The translations under genes were made by a program, and so were the position numbers. Source: Trichoplax sp. H2 (taxonomy: Eukaryota > Placozoa > Uniplacotomia > Trichoplacea). From it: 64,000 bases of DNA. The stretch spans positions 1-64,000 of the forward strand of contig NOWV01000110.1 in NCBI GenBank assembly GCA_003344405.1, given 5' to 3'. Shown piece by piece: positions 11,694-26,300 of this stretch. The first letter of the stretch is position 1. Each line of letters starts with the position of its first letter. The notes under the pieces were generated by a model. That model was not told where the DNA came from. It ran no database searches and saw only the letters and a program-made list of their open reading frames with translations.

Positions 11694-14590
11694 AGCTAGG
11701 ACGATAAACGGAGCACTTGGAGTATTTGTTGTATCAGTTAGGATTCTACAGCAATAAATCGTCTGTGATAGTTATATGAACATCTGTTTTGAAATAATGC
11801 AGATGTGTGAAATTTGGCACCTGCGCTTAAAACTATTTGATTGGATTTTAAACTTTTGGGCAAGACACAATCAAATAATCTTTTAGTATCGTATTAAATC
11901 ACCCTAAAATGTAAACTCATTGTGTTAACTGCTAGACAGTAAATAAATTGTTATCAGGATTATAGACCAGCTTCTGTATTTGTCGTGGTACTAGTAATGG
12001 GTAGTAATGCTGTATACGTAGGCTGCTGAAAATAAAGAATTATAAAACTAACTTATTTTCGATTGAGGGCCAGTGAATTAGTTGAATACTTAATTATGTA
12101 AGAGCTCAAGGGTCAGACCGTGTTTAGATTAAGATTTATCTTGTATCTTTTATGAGTTCTCAAACGAAATTTAAAGTAGACTTTCATCAAAATTTAGATC
12201 TAAGAATAGATAACAGCCGATATTGTTAGTTAGGATCAAATTCTATGTATACGTGCATACTTTGTAGCAATGCTAGCGAATCCAGATAGAATATGCAAGA
12301 GCAAGCTGCTTTTTACAAAAAAAAGTTCGTTAACTAATCGTTTACATATAGGAAAACAGTTTCCGTTTATTACACTAAAAAATTTGATGGAAAATTTTAG
12401 AGTTATGAAGTAAACCTAAACTTGATACTTACTTCAAGATACAAAAAGATCACAGAAATATCTGGAAATAGCTCACGAGTATATTAATCACAAGAATAGA
12501 TACCTTTTGGTGATATTTCTATAAATGCTCTACCAGGGAGTCGAAAAATAACTGTCATACTATCAGAAATAAAATTCACGAATAATACGTGATTAATTTA
12601 ATCACAAATTACAACAATAAGATTATCGCCTCCGCTAAGAGGACAAAAAATTGAATACGTCAGTAAACACAATGAAGGCTAGTTAAACAATAATCTTGAA
12701 AATTTGTTTACTTTATTTATATTGAGGTTTTATATAATGACAATAATCTTTAGAAGCAAATGTTATGAATTAAATGGAACGAAAGAGTAGATTTCATGCT
12801 AATTAAATTTACGCATTGAAACTCAAATCTGTTATAGTACTTAACATATGACATCTAGGGTAGGACTTTCTTATTGGCAAACTTACAGATGAATACCTTG
12901 AAGCATTGTTATTACGATAAGCTAGTTTTAAATATATATAAGACTAAATGTGCAAATTTACTTATAAAACATCTGCTAACTATTTGATATCATTTTCCGG
13001 ACTTTTAATGACGTCTTAGGTAGTTCATTTAGATTATGCAGCTTAAAATATCCAGCATTTCGATCTTACTATCTACGCTGTTCATTAAACGATTGATATT
13101 GCAAATGAAATACTATTTAGTAATTCTAAATTACCCCTATTGCATCAGTAATAAGATTAATAGGTCGATAGCCCAATCAAATTTTAAGTAGTATTTGCTC
13201 ATGAGCATCCCTGAATGATTTCGTTATAGATAAATAAAATTTAAATATTTCATCATTTTAAATCTTTAACATTCCTTTCCGCAATTTAACTTTTGAAATA
13301 TTCTTAGACAAATATTAAAATTTTCAAGAAAGTAACAAATAAAATTTACTGCTTCTATGTATCAAACTTTATCGTTTTAATAATTATTATGGCGTATAAC
13401 TATTTACATTAGCAGCTTAATTTTAATTTTGAATCTGCTAGTTTCTATCATTTTGCACCCAAGCACCATCATTAGCTTTAAAAAATTAAAATTTACAAGT
13501 ACATGGGACAACTCTAATAGGAAAATATTGTGAAAGGTCGTAAATTCACATCTGATAAAACTGCAGCTCTGGATTAATGAAAGAGCTACCGTTTGATTGC
13601 ATATACGAATAAATACCTTAATCTATCATAAGATCTAGTTTAGCAATAAAGTCTTATAATCGACAGCTACGTTACGTATCGCTAAAACTCACAGTTTTCT
13701 ATCATAATTTATCCGAACTTTCCTGGCAGGGAACGGTAGGCTTTCAACGTGTTTCGTAAGTCTAATTTCTGGTCCAAATATTTTTCTTATTGTTATAGCA
13801 CTAATAAAAATTTTATAAATATTGACTAGATCTCGTAATAATAAAAGTAGATGATCTTTATCAGTATTTACAACACCATAATTATCGTATAATAATGTTT
13901 ATGAATAAAATAATATCACGACTAATCAGTATGCTATAAATCCGGCTGCAATTTTGCTAAAGAATACATGCATTAATTGATGAAATGATAATAAAGCATT
14001 GCGTCAAGTTTAATTATCGCAATAGTACAAAAGGAAAAGTATAGATAAGACTCTCATATCATTATGAATGCAATAAAGCATGGAATCACTTTTACTGGAG
14101 TGCCTTTCTATCAGCGTAACATATTATGTTGTAGGCCTTATAAAGCGTTAACTTTAATATATCCTAATATGTAATCTTTCATTTCGCCCAAAATTAAAAT
14201 ACTTCCGTTTCAAACTTATAAATTATTAATTTACTTTCATGCACAAATCTGTTCAATAGCTAAAAATCTATAATTTCCGCATAAGGAACTCATTAATTAT
14301 ATCTAAGATCAAAAAGTATACTTAATGGATTAAAACTAATAGAGAATTATGGTGCAATAATTCTGCAGGATATATGAAATTATCATAGCTTTATAAGATG
14401 GGCAATGAAAGTCTGGTATGAATTATAGATGAAATAAGATATTAAAGTATAGAGACACAGTTTTATTAATTACTTTCAAAAGCTAGTCATCAGCAATTAG
14501 GAAAAGCTAAATAAATTATCTAACCGTTAATCCACGTACCTATGGTAGTTATAGCTTTATTCTATTCAAAGTATACGTACGATAGTATAT
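11694..14590. other. Non-coding, no feature recognised
   Basis: About 2.9 kb of AT-rich sequence with stops in all frames. I saw no exon with sound splice sites, no RNA gene and no repeat boundary. It may hold old, unrecognisable repeat sequence. Confidence 0.5.
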
Positions 14591-15159
14591 TGTGATAAAA
14601 TCCGATCATGAAAATTCATAAGTTGTAGAAAATGAGAAGTTTATTAGGTCTAATAATAAGACTAGCTCCACACAGCTCGTATTCTAGCCGAATTAAACTA
14701 CTGAAAGACTTCTAGAAAGAATAATCAGATAATCTAATACCTCCTGCTGTTATACTCTCCATAGCTTTCGCAGCTACAGTCTGTATAACAACATTCTACC
14801 ATAATTTACACATATTCAGCTTATTATTAGTCACAATATTTTACAGCGAACCATCATGATCATTAATCCAATATTAAAATGATTACAGTATTTTCGTAGA
14901 CATTATTCCTACCACTCAAAGTAAAATGAACTAAGCATAACCAAATATATGATTTGCAATTCTATTTCTACCTCTAAACTTATAAGTAGCTCAATATCTT
15001 ACTATATACAGCCAACTGTACTCTAGCATGGATTCTATCCTTACAGTCTATAATTATGGGCTACTAAATATATCATAAGGTAAATAAAGAAAAGACACTA
15101 CCGTATATCATATTAAACATGACTAATAGTCTACAATCACAGTTCTAAGTTATTTTACA
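14591..15159 (-). mobile_element. Family C solo LTR copy C4
   Basis: Read on the minus strand. Begins (plus strand) TGTGATAAAATCCGATC and ends AGTTATTTTACA. Flanks are tatat and aatat, an imperfect 5-bp duplication. Its end matches C1 (ggattttatcaca) better than C2 or C3, so C1 and C4 form a subfamily. The phrases aaccatcatgatcattaatcc and cagtctataattatg align with C3. Confidence 0.7.
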
Positions 15160-15959
15160 AATATCAAAAGTAAAATAAGTTCTCTCACTACATGTGTTCA
15201 TGAGTATTGACAAAATCACTACCGTCATCATCCATTGCATACCTGACAAAACTAAATTATAATTATCTCGAAAATATACTATGCATGATAAGATCATAAA
15301 CTAAAGTGATATTTTAATTGAAAGGTTCTAAATTATTTTATTTAACCATAATAAGGTAACAGCATATCTATTTTTACCGTGTAAAACTCCAGATATGATA
15401 TCACTTTAATAATATATGATAACTGTTATGATCATCCTATCTAAAATGATACTTCATTTGCTTGTAAACTATTAGATCTGATACGTTATATCTACTATAA
15501 GCATCATTCTTTTTTGTCATCGAACCGGCTTGGTACCAATTCTGGTAATAAGAATAACAAGACTTGGCAGTTAATTACCTGCTAATATCAATGCACAAGC
15601 AAACAACGGGCATTATTATTATTTACTGGAATTGTTTTCAAGTTACTGCCAACGTTCAAATCTTGTTGAAGCCAGCTTTGTAATAATATAATAAAAGGTA
15701 TTGTAATAAAAATGTCTCATATCTATTTAATCAAATTGGGATCTGATCTCAAAAAATAATTGTTTCAGTTGAGTAAACTTTAAACTATAGGCTTATTTCA
15801 CAGAGTTTAACAATAGTGGCGCATAATTGAATTAATTAAGATTCTAATCAAAAGTATTACAAACGCTATTAGATGTGAAGTTCTGTCGAAGCTTATGTCT
15901 GTAATTCTTAAACATTTTAAATTTTGCGCAATCTATTTACAATTATAAATTTACCTATA

Positions 15960-16300
15960 GTAAGACTGAAATCATCAAAAGAAGAGTTTTCCTTATAGAT
16001 AGATCATCAATATGTTATACAGCACGAACCAACCCGTTTAAAATACCATTAATCCTATCTTACAGTCCAAAACTACGTTGCTGGGAATCTTCATAAATAC
16101 AGCACGTCTAGTCATCTAGATCTATTTGCCATTCGTAGCTAACTGATCAAAACTAAAAATCAACATTTCTAAATATTAATTAACAATATAATACTAGTAT
16201 GGCGACAATATCTACTTTTAGAAGCCTAGCTCTATCTAACATAGCTAACAATACAATCAAATATGGGGTGCAGAACTATAAATACTAGCACGTATCTAAA
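15960..16300. repeat. Diverged dispersed repeat, family F copy 1
   Basis: Shares ordered phrases with 17510-17860: gaaatcatcaaa, cttcataa.tacag, tagtcatctaga, gacaatatctac, atatggggtgc. No ends or target duplication identified; possibly an old LTR. Confidence 0.45.
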
Positions 16301-16675
16301 TCTGGTAGTCTTGATAGTTTAATTACTTGCAAGGAATCGTCTAAATGTACTAATTTCATATTGAACAATTGATAGCAGGAATATTTAGCAAGATAAATGC
16401 CACACAATCATAATACAGGGCCGATTTTTTCTAGCCATGCAATTAACGCGTCTTATTCATTCGCCGTATTTATTAATTATAAAAGGAAGTTATCTTGCAG
16501 CTCGGCATTATTCTATCATGCGGTACCGTGTATCGAAAATAATTTTGAATGTCAGTGCTGAGTTTTGCAATAAAGTAATATAGAGCAATGTCTGTCTTGC
16601 GTGGCCTTGGTTTGTTGCTACGCTAGTTAATGTCATATCGTACTGTTTTAATCTAAACTCTTAGATTTTGGTATT

Positions 16676-17183
16676 TGTCACGGTAGTGAATCTACCATGA
16701 TGAATGATAATTTACTTAATTTAGACATGTATATGTATCACGTTAAGATAGTTATTAATTTGGATATGTGCATGAATTATTTTATGACTTAATATAGCCG
16801 ATACAAACCTGTTCCTAATACAGTTTAAATTATACTAAATATGGTATATGAATTGTCAATAGCAAATTCAATATGAATCCTGTTAATTATAAGCTGGGGC
16901 AAACATAACGTTAGTCTATAGTAATATTACAAATTCATTGGATTAGACTAGGAATAATTTAATGTATTCTCGAAGTCTTATTGGTCGAAATATATCACAC
17001 ATTGTAAACCGGTTTTATGGCAAGAAAAGCTATTTAAATGATTGATTTTGAATATTAAATTAGACTTGCATTTTCTAGAATAAAGATATAGTTAGAAGGT
17101 TCTAAAAGTGCATTTCTCAGTCATTGTTACTTATCTAGGGTAATCTAAATTAGTTTAGATTAGGCAAGTTTAGTTAAGTAACA
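16676..17183 (+). mobile_element. Family A solo LTR copy A2 (intact)
   Basis: 508 bp, TGTCACGGTAG...GTTAAGTAACA, with a perfect 5-bp target duplication GTATT at 16671-16675 and 17184-17188. The first 25 bases form a stem-loop (TCACGGTAG / CTACCATGA, loop TGAAT). No coding frame. Confidence 0.88.
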
Positions 17184-17509
17184 GTATTATTGATGCAAGC
17201 TGATTATGGTAAATCTACGTCATAACAACCTAAGCAATTAAATTAATAAATTCATCTTGATAATATGGAAGTAAATCTAGTTGCTATCATATAGCCTTTC
17301 TAATGAAAGTATCTCAACAATAACTATCTTCGTCGAAAGAAATTCCCTATAAGACTTTGTTGCAAAGTTTTAGAAATAGTAGAGCGATAATCAATTACTA
17401 TAAGAATCTACTTTAAAATCTAAGGTATGCCAAGCTCAAAGTGAAGTCAAGCCTATCATATGAGTTCATTACCGCAGCTCATAAATAAATCCTATAAATC
17501 CATTTATGA

Positions 17510-17860
17510 CAACATAATTAGCTGCTGTCAGACTTGAATCATCAAACAAAATACTGTTTCTCAAATAGAAATCACCATCTTCTGCAATCCGAATCGTTTT
17601 TACTTCAAACATTTTTAATCTTCTGTTGATATCCAGCACCTTTCAGTGTTGGTCATCTTCATAATTCAGTACTTCAAGTCGTGCAATCTTGCACTACTAT
17701 CTCTCAACTGGCTAATATTAGTCATCTAGAATTTCTAATATAGATTTTAGTAATCATCTAGTATTAACATCACGATAATATCTACTCTTAGTTACCAAGC
17801 TATATCAAATACGTATAGCTATCATTACAAAATCATATATAGGGTGCTTAACTACAGTCT
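17510..17860. repeat. Diverged dispersed repeat, family F copy 2
   Basis: Aligns by ordered phrases with family F copy 1 (15960-16300). A third, more decayed relative lies at about 42780-42990 (phrase ggacatcttcataattacagtac). Confidence 0.45.
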
Positions 17861-18215
17861 TAAAACACTAAAATTGGCGCCAAGTCTGATAGAGAAGGAA
17901 GCAGATGTTATAACCTGATTGCAATAATAAAAAATGAAAGATAACTAACCATAAATGTTTTCTGAAAAATAATATATTTTATTTTTGCTGGTAATTATCA
18001 TAAAGCATTAAGAATAAACTTTAAAGAGATTTTAAGTTAATAATTTTAATATAAGAAACATCAAGGATGGTATTTAATTTAATCTCTGCTAATGCTAAAG
18101 TACTACAGTTAAAATAAAGACTGATATGTGATTGTTACATTCATCAAAATAACTTAGATATGGAAGTGTAGTTTCTGATTACATTTTGTTTCGAACTTTT
18201 TAGAAGTATGAGTTA

Positions 18216-19040
18216 TGTCACGTTCTGTGATAGTTACATAATTAGTATGTTACCTTCTTTCTATATATCGTTAAATATCACGATGTTATTATCACGTCAT
18301 GCGTATATGGATGTAGTTTTGGTACTATATTAAGCTTATCTATATATGTATTCTCATGTTGCCATAGTCGGTATGATATTCTATTTGTAATGTCTAAACT
18401 AGGGAAACCTTTCTCTTAGAGATGATCTTGTGATCTATGCCAGTAGATCAAAGGTCATAATAAAGAAAGTATATAAACTCATTATTTTAACAATAAAGTT
18501 AGTTCTTCAACTTAATTACTGGGTCTCCTTGCTGAGTGCAGATCTAGTACTTGTTACAAAATTTGGAAGTTGGAACAAGTTACTACTTAAGGAATTGTTA
18601 AAGTTAGTTATAACCTAAGTTATTGCGTTATTATGATGACATAGTAATATGTTACAAGTATGTATCAAGAACATAGGAGCTTGATAGGACTTATAGTCGA
18701 AGAGATTTACATATAAAATTGTTCATTACCTCGAATGTCCGCATTTGATAATTCAATCGTAATAACAGGTTTGTTATTGAAATATGTTAATGGCATAGTA
18801 ATAGGTTTATAACTACTAAAAGAGTATATAAGATGGACTGCGATCAATAAAAGCGATCCAGGTTAAGGCAAAGTTGTGTGATAGCTTTATATCGTATATT
18901 GTGTTGAGCGAGTTAGTACTTCGCAAGGATTCTGCCTACAATACCGTAGGCCAGGAATGTAGTTCTACGGATTAAAGTAAAAGTTTATTATAATTACTAT
19001 GTTCTTTTCTTGTGTCACTAGAGTAGTTGTGGCAGTAATG
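18216..19040 (+). mobile_element. Possible old LTR-type element, family E
   Basis: Starts TGTCACGTTCTGTGATAG, the same TGTCAC plus stem-loop start seen in families A, B and D. It has a TATA box (gtatataagatgg, about 18823) and AATAAA (about 18846). The right end and target duplication were not found, so its extent is approximate. The short open frame at 18430-18618 inside it has no recognisable product. Confidence 0.4.
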
Positions 19041-19520
19041 AAAAGTAGCTCTCTAATCATGTTTTAATGGGTGCAAATGGGAAGCTCAATGCAATTGTTA
19101 ATCTAAGAACAATATAGCAGTTCTCATTAGACATTTGAATGTTTTCATAGCACTGATCTAATACGAGTTCTAAAACCTACTTAAATTGGTTAATATTTTA
19201 ACTTAAGGCGTGGGAGCTAAAAACTGAATAACTTTCTAACATGGCGTCATAAAATTAAGGCGTATATCTAAATTCTTTAGAAGACTAAAGGATTACCTTT
19301 CGTTTATTTAATAAAGACCTGAAATTTATTTTTTGCTTTTGTTTATTAATAATTACGGTTACCTTTGAAATACCAAATCTATATAGTACAATTTCATTAT
19401 TTAATTAAGATGTATCTTGCTTACTTAGATCAAATTATCATAAATAATTGGGAAGCTTCTTTTAAGAATTAAATCACAATTATATTAAAGCTCAACTACG
19501 TATAAAACCTTCCCGTAGAT
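19041..19520. other. Non-coding gap upstream of the receptor promoter
   Basis: AT-rich, with no supported feature. Confidence 0.4.
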
Positions 19521-19530
19521 CACATTTAGC

Positions 19531-19538
19531 TATAAAAG
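19531..19538 (+). promoter_or_regulatory. TATA box of the receptor gene
   Basis: TATAAAAG lies 82 bases before the predicted start codon at 19613, which leaves about 30 bases to a start site near 19560 and a 5' leader of about 50 nt. Position and match are good; the start site itself is inferred. Confidence 0.5.
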
Positions 19539-19612
19539 GACGAAATTATTATTATCAAATTTATTTTCGCAGTCTATTTTGCCGTATGGTCAAACAGATT
19601 CGATAGTGCGCC

Positions 19613-22600
19613 ATGCCGGAAAAGATGCCTAGTTATCGCGTATTGCTATATATATTTATTCTTACACCGTTGATTAATGGTAACCAATAACATAATAATT
19701 TAGATCTTGTTGATAACGAAGTTTTATGAAATGTTTGAAATATTTAATATCTGTGTTATAAATTAATATTGTAATCTTACCTGAAAGCAAGTAATCAGTT
19801 TCTTAGATCGTTTAATTTTGCGCTGCAATTGCCGCAGCAAATTCTAACTTTTAGATTTCCCCCGGGTTAGTTGAAAACGATAATTCCAACAGATATTGAT
19901 GTAATCAGCATTCAGAAGCTGCAATTCTTTAATTTCGCAACTCTACAAATCTCGTACTTGTTCTTTAACAATAATTTTTAAATCACGCTGTTATTTTAAT
20001 TCCAACATATACTTATTCACTTATTTTTTCATAATAACAATTAAGTATTTTATAAATGTGACATTAGGTACGTTCATAACTTATCAGTAGCATATGCATA
20101 ACTTGTAAACTAAAACTTACATCTGTTACTTCTAAAGAAGTACCCTTACCTTAAATTATAAGGAAGAATTTAATTACAGAGAAAACGTACTCCGTGATAA
20201 ATCTATATAACTAACCAGCGTTACAGAAAGTAGGAACATCTTAAAATTTTGATACAAAATCACAACGATGACTATTTTCGTAGACTTTAAGCAACATTTT
20301 ACGTCGTGAATAAAGTCCCATTCTATCGGAAAAACTATTTACAAAAATAAGTTGTTTATGTTGTTACCTCTCCTAGAGAAGAGTTCATGACATTTTTAAA
20401 CACACAAATAAAATTTCTTTACGTTATCTGTCTTTTATACTTTTCTCGTCTAAATAATATCTATGGATTATAGTAGTAAACATGTCGTTACATCCGTTCT
20501 ATCAAAAAATATTAATAATGGTTTCCATTAAATTTAGCCACAATAAGCTATATAGCTGCCCATGGATTTCTACGAACACAAATAGCATATGTTAGAACGT
20601 ATCACTACTTAACCTAAAATAAAATAAAAGTTTTGAGATTTACGCTTTTAGACAACGACGATCTTATAGCCTTATGTCTTTGTTAAAATCTGATTAGTTA
20701 ATAACACGCAAAATAGAGAACTAAATTCCTTCATATCTTCATTAAGAATTTATCTTTAATATTTTTTACGGATTAGGCTCACAAACGGTCAAGTGTGGTA
20801 ATTCAAGTCAAGATATTTCCGCTAGAAGCATATGTGACTGTGTTGACAATTGTAGAAATAAGTTTGATGAAATAAATTGTGGTAAGCCAACCATAAAGTA
20901 AAGTAATTAATTGGTTTAGCAAGAAATGATTTGAAGAAAATTTATTAGAACAATCTTGTGCTTAACTTTCAAATTTTGGGCCATGAACACATCACGCAAC
21001 ATTAGTCTATTTATAGTACTCTAAATTTCTAATGGTATACCTTTAAATTTATATCAGTAAATAATATCGTAAAATCTTTCGTATCCTTCCGTCAAAGCTA
21101 ACGATTACGAAAATATCTTAAATCATATCATATATTTAATAACTATTACTGACTTACTTTTCACCGCACTTACCGGTTGTATACCCAAAAAAAATTTTTG
21201 ATGCATTTATTAATTAGATGCTTAATTAAAAATTTCAATCAACATGAATAAACGCACAGTCATAACATTAAATTTAAACACTATTGTCATCGAGGGTAAC
21301 AAAATCTTGATCACTCCGAAGACATATAGCCCAAACTAGCTTTCAGTCTCTAACATGTACTGTTCCACCCTAAAGTAATGAAACACAAAAGATACTAGCA
21401 CGTTTGGGGTTCTTCGATATAAAGTTATTACTGAAATAAGGTAGCAACTTTTCTGTAATTCATGTACAACGCAGTTTCATATTCATTTAAAAATTACGAC
21501 CAGCAAACGGGTTGGAACTAGTTGTACAATCGAAAGAAGACAACTAATGATAAGATAACTCGTATGAAATATCACAAACAAAACTTCTCTAAACTCTAGA
21601 CTAATTCACTAAAAGACTTATTATTTCTCAAGATTTTCAAGCAAAGTAATGTAAAGAATTTATTATGAACTTATAAAATCAAAGATGAAAAAATCGATAA
21701 TTTATTCTAGGCCATTACTGGCTACTAGTATACATTATTGACACGTGATCTAAAAAATTACTCTCTTAATTGCAATAGCCACAAAAGAAGCGGCTTAGCA
21801 ATTGAGCTTAGCAAAACTGTTACTCTTATAACTCAATTTGTAGCAAGAAGTAAAATCGACAAACATACATGATATCTAACTCTACAATACTCACTGTTCA
21901 ATACAGAAACTAACGATAGATCAATTACTTGTACACGCAAGCAAAATATAATAATGTAAAACATAAAAATAGTAGAATATGGTCGTAACAATCGTTTAAG
22001 AACACCTGCACAATTAACAACGTCATGTAAAAGTGATGTCACATTCATAATTATATATAAATATAATAGGTAATTTCTTATAAATTTTGTAAAAACAATA
22101 ACTATTTAAGTAATTAATCGGAAAGTGATGTATTTCTCGTAGTTTATTAGTCTAAGCCAGGTAGGATTTAACAGATTTAAACAATGTAATTAGATAAAAG
22201 GCGCCTTCCTAAAATTTTCAAATACACCTTGCCCACGTATTTTACATTTTGAGTTGCAAAATCTCCTAAATTCATAATTTTATTGGTACTAAAACAGTTG
22301 GTGTAGGATGTGTTTCTACTATATATATGCTAAAGTCTAATCATAACACAAATCAATATTTATTACTATTATGCCGGACAATAAATCTTCCGAAACATAA
22401 CAAATAGAATTTGAGATAAGACATTTTGTCTAAATAGACTGTCTGACTAAGGCCATTTTCCATCGTAAGTGTACCTAGTAAGTAGCTTTTACTCATCGGG
22501 CAGATAACCATAACAAGTCCGAGCTCTAGCCAAACACAATAAGGAGAATAAATTAAGCGATTATAAACCATGGTATTATTGAGCAATGTGTCATATAAGC

Positions 22601-23355
22601 TAATTACTATTCGCAATAAAAACTTTTGAGTGGGTTGTTATATTCGTTATTAGTGCCGTTAAATATCACAACTATAAGATCCAAAATAGAAGAGTGCCAA
22701 ACCTCATCAAGCTGTCATCTAAATTACAGATTTCATGAAAAAAAGTGTAAGTTAATATTATAAGCAAATAAAACTGGCTAGAGATATGTGAATTTTCTGT
22801 ATAGCAAATCAAAAATTTTTATAAATTACTTCTTTTTCAGTTTGCAAGCCGTCGAAGTGTCGACTTTGGCCACTATCGAGCATGAACGTATCCAGCAATT
22901 CAAGCAGCAATGGTCACTGCGGTTAGTTGTTTCGTCCGATGATGGACTGATACATATATTTCATTTAAGTTATTACAAATAGCTTGACTGGAATTTACAC
23001 GGCTTGACATTTGCAACGATGGTTTTATCCTTTGAGATACCAACTATCATGTATTCTAGCACTTTAGATGCCAATAATGATAAGAACGTACATCAAGTAA
23101 AATCATAATTTTCTTCTAACTAATTCTTTCTAATGGTGTCCTAAGTAGAAACTTAAATTGACTTAACATTAGTAGTAAAATGGACTAGAATTCACATTGG
23201 ATAAGTATTCTAAGCTGAGAACTACTACATTAATCAATTTGCTTAGTTAAACTGCCGTGTATATATGGCTGTTCATGTTCTATGGCGGAAATGAAATGCA
23301 CAAGCAGGAAATTCAGTAAAATGATTAATAATTTCATGATACCATATCAATATGT
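19613..23355 (+). CDS. Receptor N-terminus: signal peptide, LDLa-like, Cys-rich and LRRNT exons
   Basis: Exon 19613-19679 encodes a start Met and a hydrophobic signal peptide (YRVLLYIFILTPLING). Exon 20777-20881 (phase 1-1) encodes a short LDLa-like module: SICDCVDNCRNKFDEINC keeps the acidic calcium-site pattern (D..D.C....DE..C), but I count five cysteines, not six. Exon 22841-22921 (1-1) encodes a short segment with CKPSKC and an Asn/Ser-rich stretch ending NGHC. Exon 23247-23355 (phase 1 in, 2 out) encodes a clear LRR N-terminal cap, LPCIYGCSCSMAEMKC, and its phase-2 donor starts the LRR exon series. In relaxin receptors the LDLa module is needed for signalling; here that is only an analogy. 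Confidence 0.75.
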
Positions 23356-26300
23356 GTAAGTAAAATTATCTCATTATACTGCTAATATTATTCCTAATTA
23401 ACAATTATTGGAAATGTATTGCAGTCTGTTTCTTGATTCAGTAAAAAAAGGCAGTTTTGGTATAACTCTATAATACAGTAAATTAAATAATGTAATCAAC
23501 GTGCGACTATGAAATCAGACCTAGATTTTGAGTCATTCGATAGTACTTCCTAATTTAACACCTTTATTGCTCGATGTAACTTAACTTAGTATTAAATATA
23601 GACTACCAGCTATATCTTTCTATGATGTATTATGTCCTATCGTAGCTTACTTTATTTGTCATAAGTTATTATTAGTAGATTATAACGATAATCTGTAAAT
23701 ATAGATTTTATATTGGAATATAGATGGTCATGTACATGGTACAGTATGGTGCTGAATTATAGCTGATACTAAATATAAAAATAGATGCATAACTCAAATA
23801 TAGGGGTAGGGGTAGTTTATCTTACTATGGCTAATCGTAAAACATAGTTACATAAATATTGTAGCTGTTACCATAATAAATTGAAAAATGATTTGCTATA
23901 GAGTATGTTACTAACGTTAACTTGAATATATAAAATTTCAGGAAGAATGTTGCTTACTGATTGTACTAGCAGATACTACGAAAACTGTTTAAGCAGATAA
24001 TCGTAGATAATTCAGTAATTCTTCCTGAAAGTCTTTCTCGTAGTTACATTTGGCTAAAGTAGAGCTGTATATAGAATATCTTTGTATAAAGACTTAATAT
24101 AGTTCTTATTTTCGTGACCTGTTATATGAAGCATGGAAGTTTAGTTTAACATTCTGCAATATATTCTGTAATTTCGGATTAACTACTGTGTGTTAATGTG
24201 TAATGGCTAGATTTAAGCAATTACTAACTGTTTTAGTTGAAGCTATTTTAACTAAGTTAGTCTAAAAATTGACTGATTTATGTCTTTAAAATCATGTAAT
24301 TGAACATGATATAGCTGAATCGTGCCAAAAATTACCTTATCACGACCATAATTAAGACGTTAAAAATAGCAATCAAGTAAATCTGATCTTTAGATATTCT
24401 ATATTTCACTTAATCCTATTAAAACTAAATGCTAATTTTAAATATAATAATCATTTATAACTTAAATTATTCGTACGTTTGAACATTATTAAATTTGATG
24501 TTGAATTTCTTTGTTACGAAATGGTATTTTCCGTTAATTCATGACTACTAATGAATTATTTTAGGAACCTAAAGGGCTCTTCCGCCGCCATATTTACGAT
24601 TGATACATCCATCCCTCAGCCATGGATTTATTCAATGTATGTTCTAATTACTTCAACGATTAATTAGTTATCGAAGTATTGGTTAAAATGATTTACTCTA
24701 TTGTTGTAAAATCAATGTAAAACTAGTACTCACAGTTCGGTATCACTTGAGTAAATGCATAAGCCGGTTAAATTTGCAGCTAAGTATATTTATGCTGATA
24801 AAGTTCAAATTTGTATCCATATTTAATATATTTCGAATGAGAGAAGATCGCCCATTTAGTGATAAATAAGATTGTTGGAGCTATTCAATTTAAAATGCTA
24901 GTTCGATATCATGTTCAAATTTACCATATAATATGTATTGCAACGGTTTATAACAACATTTAACGGACAATTCGATAGTATTAATAAGGTTATCGCTCTG
25001 GGAAATCAGATTTAAATACTTTTTTATAGTAAGTACTAGTAAAGCTTCAATGGCCGGATATGCAAATATTAATTAATCATATTTTGATGTAGTAAGTTTT
25101 ATTGAATATCCATCAGTTCTTATACTTAATTTTATGCTTTTCATTCAAGTACTTTCAACAATCAGCTGATGAGCGAAAACTTCGGCCCAAAAGTTTTGAT
25201 TAATCTTCCAAACTTGTTGCAATTGTGAGTAATTATACATACCTATTAATGCTTAAAATCATTTGTAAATAATTGCTCTCCTGAGAAAATAGCACTGTAG
25301 CTTTCCATTACTACTGCTATAGTAAATAAATTAAAATACTGCAGCGAAAATAGTATAGTTTCGTTTGCATTCTAATATTATTTCTGCAATGTTATTATTA
25401 GAGCGTAAGTAAATTACCAGTATTACATGCTAATAGCATGCCTCCTGAATAATTATTGGAAGGATAATAAACTATTTTAAAATGAATGCATAATGACGCA
25501 TTTTAAAGAGAAAATAACAGTGACTTAAATTGATTTATAAACTTTGCTAGGAATTTAAGAAGCAATCAGTTAACCCATATCCAAGACAAAACATTTCAAT
25601 CTTTGAAAAAAATGGAGCATTTGTAATTGCATCTACAATATCAATTTATTAATCATGCAAAGTCAAATCTTGTTATATTTGTTAGATAATGAGCCTAGAA
25701 TATTTAATATTGCTAATTTTAAGAATGAAATTTTGACTGGGATTAAACTTCATAAATCATTATATTAGGAGCTTACAGAACAACAGCATTGTAATTATTG
25801 AAGAAAATGCTTTCCTTGGATTGACAAATCTGAAAATATTGTAATTAAATACTTTTTCCGTGTTCTAATAGAATCATATACACAATGCTATACTTTACAA
25901 ATGTGATAGAGATACTGTAAATAGTATACATCATATTGTAATTTTAATATAATGCGTATAATATCTTAAGTCATCAATGCAATTTATTTTAGAAATAACT
26001 TCTAATCGCAAATACCTGCAAAATTACTATATGTGATAATATTCCGTGTGACTTATGAATAAGTCTTATGTTAAAATCGAATTTGTGATTACTAGCAATT
26101 ACTCCATAATTTACCAAAGAAAATTGATAATCTTTCCATGCTAAATTTAATAATCGACCGTAGTTAACAGTACTCTAGATCAATTTATATTTGAAATATT
26201 AGTATTTGTATGCCTTTTTAAGTATAAATGCTGACATTGATTGGAAATTTTGTCATTAATGCCATCATTGTGTAATATGAAAGGTCCTAACTTTTCTTTG

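Noticed and set aside
22788-22982. 64-codon plus-strand frame
   Set aside because: It overlaps the Cys-rich receptor exon (22841-22921) in a different frame; the phase-1 frame with its cysteines and matching splice phases is the better reading.
23425-23440. 16-bp micro-exon joining the N-terminus to the first LRR exon
   Set aside because: It fits the phases, but the exon 23247-23355 with a clear LRRNT cap also fits and is far more convincing.
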